Of a stretch of 33,235 nucleotides of DNA, positions 30,438 through 33,235 are shown in pieces (within the stretch, counting starts at the first letter, position 1; every line of letters begins with the position of its first letter). Origin of the DNA: Candidatus Woesearchaeota archaeon. GTDB lineage: Archaea > Nanobdellota > Nanobdellia > Woesearchaeales > UBA10107. A program made the translations under genes and the position numbers. Where the stretch lies: positions 1 to 33,235 of the forward strand of contig DUFL01000051.1 in assembly GCA_013331965.1 (NCBI GenBank), written 5' to 3'. The notes beneath the pieces are model-generated. The model had not been told where the DNA came from, searched no databases, and saw only the letters and a list, made by a program, of their open reading frames with translations.

Positions 30438-30478
30438 TAGTCACTAAATAGTGACTAAAAATACGAAAGATTTATATA
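30438..30478 (+). promoter_or_regulatory. Promoter with shared operator-like element, copy 4 (perfect palindrome)
   Basis: TAGTCACTA (30438-30446), AA, TAGTGACTA (30449-30457) is a perfect 9-bp inverted repeat. It is followed by TACGAAAGA and TTTATATA (30462-30478). This is the cleanest of four copies and defines the half-site as TAGTCACTA. Confidence 0.7.
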
Positions 30479-30500
30479 AGAGTGATACTTTATGTTTAGA

Positions 30501-30935
30501 ATGAAAGCCCCACAAGAACCTGTATTTTATTTTGACCCGAGAGCGGTAAGACAGATACAGGAACAGGCAGTGAAAGAGTACAGGAAATCATTTCTTGGAA
30601 AAGCAGTAAAATACGTTGCAATGGCAGGAATTGCTGGTGTTATTGTAACCGGCGCCGGAACAATGGCAATAAATGCTGCAAGAAAAGCTCATGCTGGTTT
30701 AGAAAAAAAACTTTCTACTTTTGAAAAACTTCCGGACGGAAGAATAAAATCCCATGGAAAAATATACTTCACCAAAGAGCATGTTTTAACAGGCAGCGAA
30801 GATATAATGAAAGTCGCAGCCGGATTGAATGGAAAAAAATGGGATGAAAACACCATGGCAATGATATTCGCTTTGAATGGCGGAGACAGAATGTACAAGC
30901 CGGGCGATAAAGTAACGCTGTTATATCAGAAATAA
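30501..30935 (+). CDS. Single-pass membrane protein with LysM-like domain
   Basis: A 144-residue protein. The ATG at 30501 is preferred over 30492 because it lies 23 nt after the TATA box, like the other genes with this promoter. A hydrophobic helix near 36-60 (AVKYVAMAGIAGVIVTGAGTM) anchors the protein. Residues about 87-143 resemble a LysM domain: KIYFTKEHVLTGSEDIMKVA, a helix with NTMAMIFALNGGD, then MYKPGDKVTLLY, where the PGDKV turn is typical. LysM domains bind N-acetylglucosamine-type glycans; in this archaeon surface glycans would be the ligand, if any. The LysM assignment is tentative. Confidence 0.6.
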   Translation: MKAPQEPVFYFDPRAVRQIQEQAVKEYRKSFLGKAVKYVAMAGIAGVIVTGAGTMAINAARKAHAGLEKKLSTFEKLPDGRIKSHGKIYFTKEHVLTGSEDIMKVAAGLNGKKWDENTMAMIFALNGGDRMYKPGDKVTLLYQK

Positions 30936-30976
30936 TTAAGATAATTTTATAAACAATATTTCTTAACTGTCAATTC

Positions 30977-31360
30977 ATGAACGTGATTACCGTGAATTTT
31001 AAGCATGTTGAGATTTTTAAGTATGCAAGAAATGAGCCGATAATTCTTAAAATTCTATTCAATGACGGAATAAGCGACAGAAGCATGGTAAAAACGACAA
31101 ATATCGATAATGCTGAGCAATTCACTGCCGAAGTGATGAATAACATTAGGAAGATGGAGAAAGAATTGCACAATAAGAACTCAAACAATTTTCTTGATGT
31201 AGTGCAGGTAAGGTTCGGAGACGATGAGGAAAAAGCAGAGGAAAAGCTTTATCATGCATTCTCAAGAGTCAAAGAAGATATAAGAAAATTAAGAACTCCC
31301 AGCGCACAGGGATTATTGCAGAAAGTAGCGATGATACAAGGCTCAAGATACAGCATCTAA
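30977..31360 (+). CDS. Hypothetical soluble protein
   Basis: Unrecognised 127-residue protein. The N-terminal half is beta-like (NVITVNFKHVEIF, EPIILKILFNDGI). The second half is charged helices (AEQFTAEVMNNIRKMEKEL, DDEEKAEEKLYHAFSRVKEDIRKL). TTTTATAAAC lies about 24-30 nt before the ATG, supporting a leaderless start. Its stop overlaps the end of the convergent zinc-ribbon gene by 4 bases. No function assigned. Confidence 0.6.
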   Translation: MNVITVNFKHVEIFKYARNEPIILKILFNDGISDRSMVKTTNIDNAEQFTAEVMNNIRKMEKELHNKNSNNFLDVVQVRFGDDEEKAEEKLYHAFSRVKEDIRKLRTPSAQGLLQKVAMIQGSRYSI

Positions 31361-31512
31361 TCAGTAAATTCATTCAAAAGATCCTGTGCTGATTTCTCAA
31401 GAACAACTGAATCTTTTCTGTTGCAGTATGGGCATATTCTTGGCGGAAGCGTCTTGTCAACCCCTTTCGGGTTGAAACTGTACCGACAACTTTCGCAGAT
31501 GAATTTTGCCAT
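31357..31512 (-). CDS. Small zinc-ribbon protein
   Basis: A 51-residue protein with two Cys-x2-Cys knuckles: FICESCRYSF (Cys6, Cys9) and RICPYCNRK (Cys27, Cys30), the pattern of a rubredoxin-like or general zinc ribbon. The C-terminal 20 residues form an acidic helix (VVLEKSAQDLLNEF). ATATTTATATAC about 25 nt upstream marks a leaderless start. Such ribbons bind nucleic acid or proteins; no specific role can be read. It converges with the gene at 30977. Confidence 0.7.
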   Translation of the reverse strand: MAKFICESCRYSFNPKGVDKTLPPRICPYCNRKDSVVLEKSAQDLLNEFTD

Positions 31513-31822
31513 GATTATTCCATAACAGGGTTAGTATATAAATATTTTGAAAAGGATAATATATTGTGCATGAAAAATAGTAAAATCTGCTTATTTTTGA
31601 TGAAAATCCGAAAAAATACGTCTTTTAAGCGAAATTCATGTCAATTTTAACTCTAAAAATAACTAATTTCTTGTTTATTTATAAATAAAACAAGATATTT
31701 AATTAAAAATAGCCTAAAATGGGTTAAAAATGGCTAAAAATAACCAATTAATACTTAAATTAACAAGATTTATAAATAAAAGATATCCTAAATAAGCTAA
31801 ATAGGGTTAAAAATAGGTTAAA
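31513..31822. other. AT-rich intergenic region with palindrome and short repeats
   Basis: No gene seen. CTTGTTT...AAACAAG at 31670-31694 is a near-perfect 25-bp palindrome centred on TTTATAAAT. Between 31705 and 31820 the unit [GC]TTAAAAAT[AG]G or its variant CTAAAAATA recurs about six times. GATTTATAAATA near 31768 is a possible TATA box for the aminopeptidase gene, about 50 nt from the start. Confidence 0.4.
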
Positions 31823-33232
31823 ATGACAAAATCAAAGTTTGCAAGACTGCAGGAAAAACTCGTAATCAAGCAGAAATCAGCCTGGAATAATTTCAACGAG
31901 AAGCAAAGGCAGTCTATATTTTCATTCTGCGAAAAATACAAAGAGTTCCTGAACGAAGCAAAGACAGAGAGGGAAGCAACAGAAACCATAATTAAAGCTG
32001 CAAAAGCGAAAGGATTCAAAGAATTAGAGTCATTCGATTCTTTATCTCCGGGAGATTCATTTTTTTATAACAATAAAAACAAAAGCGTAGTCTTAGGAAT
32101 AATCGGAGAGGAAGCTGAATTTAATATGACTGGAGCTCATATTGATTCTCCAAGACTGGACTTAAAACCCCGGCCTTTTTACGAAGACGGGAATCTGGCA
32201 TTATTAAAAACACATTATTACGGAGGAATCAAAAAATATCACTGGTTCGAAACTCCGCTGGCAATCCATGGAATAGTGATTGATAAGAACGGAAAAAAGA
32301 GAGAAATAAAGATAGGAGAGAATGAAGAAGATCCTGTTTTTGTAATTTCTGATTTATTGCCGCACATAGGGAGAAAAACTGAGGAAAAATCAGTAAGGGA
32401 AGCTTTTGAAGCGGAAAATCTCAATGTCATAATCGGGAATATTCCGATAGTCAAAGATGATAAAATAAAAGAGAAAATAAAATTAGGAATATTATCGATA
32501 TTGAATGAAAAATACGGAATAATAGAAGAAGATTTTATCTCTGCAGAGATTGAATTAGTCCCTGCAACAAAAGCAAGGGATGTCGGGTTTGACAGGGCGC
32601 TTATCGCATCTTACGGCCAGGATGACAGGTCATGCGCATATACAACATTAAAGGCACTGTTTAATTCTGAGAACAGGAAAAAAACAAGGCTCGCTTTTTT
32701 CTATGACAAAGAAGAAATAGGCAGCGTCGGAAATACCGGAGCAGCTTCCCAATTAATGGAAAGGGTCGTTGAAATGATATTGAGGAAAAGAAACAGCAAA
32801 AAAACAGCGAATGAAATAATCTCAAAATCAATAGTGATTTCAGCAGATGTGACTTCTGCATTCGATCCGAGTTTTGCTGGGGTGTTTGATGCTAAAAATG
32901 TGAATAAGATGGGGGGAGGAGTTGCTGTTGAAAAATATACAGGCTCCGGAGGAAAATACGGAGCAAGCGACGCGAATGCAGAATATATCTCCTTCATAAC
33001 GAGGCTGCTGAACGAGAATGATGTCTGCTGGCAGGCGGGAGAAATAGGGAGAGTTGATGAGGGCGGAGGAGGAACAATAAGCTACATGATTGCAAAATAC
33101 GGATGCGATGTCATCGACATGGGAATTCCTGTGCTGGGAATGCATTCCCCTTCGGAAATAAGTTCAAAAGCTGATGTTTATTCTGCTTATCTGGCATACA
33201 AGGCATTTTTTAATACGGCAAACACAGAATGA
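31823..33232 (+). CDS. M18-family metallo-aminopeptidase
   Basis: A 469-residue aminopeptidase of the aspartyl/M18 type, which removes N-terminal residues (often acidic) from peptides using two metal ions. Metal-site motifs are complete: His106 in TGAHIDSPRLD, Asp267-268 in YGQDDRSC, Glu297-298 in YDKEEIGSVG, Asp342 in ISADVTSAFDP and His441 in LGMHSPSEISSKADVYSAY. The length matches the family (about 430-480). The first 45 residues are a charged helical lead-in. The gene is complete, ending 3 bases before the end of the window. It likely recycles peptides from proteolysis, for example those released by Lon or the proteasome. Confidence 0.92.
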   Translation: MTKSKFARLQEKLVIKQKSAWNNFNEKQRQSIFSFCEKYKEFLNEAKTEREATETIIKAAKAKGFKELESFDSLSPGDSFFYNNKNKSVVLGIIGEEAEFNMTGAHIDSPRLDLKPRPFYEDGNLALLKTHYYGGIKKYHWFETPLAIHGIVIDKNGKKREIKIGENEEDPVFVISDLLPHIGRKTEEKSVREAFEAENLNVIIGNIPIVKDDKIKEKIKLGILSILNEKYGIIEEDFISAEIELVPATKARDVGFDRALIASYGQDDRSCAYTTLKALFNSENRKKTRLAFFYDKEEIGSVGNTGAASQLMERVVEMILRKRNSKKTANEIISKSIVISADVTSAFDPSFAGVFDAKNVNKMGGGVAVEKYTGSGGKYGASDANAEYISFITRLLNENDVCWQAGEIGRVDEGGGGTISYMIAKYGCDVIDMGIPVLGMHSPSEISSKADVYSAYLAYKAFFNTANTE

Positions 33233-33235
33233 CAG

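Overview
The window looks like part of an AT-rich chromosome from a small-genome archaeon, most likely a DPANN lineage near Woesearchaeales or Pacearchaeales. Archaeal markers are ribosomal proteins eS19, eL39, eL31 and eL35, a Cbf5-type pseudouridine synthase, membrane-anchored LonB, a PAC2-family protein, a family 4 uracil-DNA glycosylase and BRE/TATA promoters. Many TATA boxes end 22-26 nt before a good start codon, so many transcripts are probably leaderless; I used this spacing to move several starts. The lineage is inferred from gene style, not from a marker tree.

Layout. 320-3867: a cis-prenyltransferase, a glycosylation-site-rich surface protein, an unknown gene and a coiled-coil winged-helix protein. 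4137-5882: an HTH regulator with an operator-like palindrome, then a VapBC pair. 5892-8296 (minus): a compact operon of a helical protein, three small 'MEP' membrane proteins and a PAC2 protein. 8443-9564: a TolB-like propeller lipoprotein. 9579-18243 (minus): a ribbon-helix-helix gene followed by nine mostly overlapping genes for membrane, secreted and coiled-coil proteins that I cannot match to a known system. 18352-25559: an unknown membrane protein, eL35, a short RtcB-family protein, a TctA-like permease, small membrane proteins and LonB. 25948-29091: eS19-eL39-eL31, an unknown membrane protein, Cbf5 and a UDG. 29232-33232: a four-gene operon of small membrane proteins, a LysM-like protein, an unknown, a zinc ribbon and an M18 aminopeptidase.

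The best candidate for an undescribed system is the 9579-18243 block. Three polytopic or signal-anchored proteins carry long cytosolic helical domains, and there are secreted partners. One extracytoplasmic domain occurs twice: fused to a membrane protein and as a free secreted protein. The second part of the block starts from an inner promoter with an operator-like element that is also found at three other promoters here (lipoprotein, RtcB-like and LysM-like genes), suggesting a small regulon.

The window also holds a dispersed family of hairpin elements of about 110-170 bp, at least five copies, in which paired arms change together between copies. No tRNA, rRNA, CRISPR array, transposase or integrase was seen.
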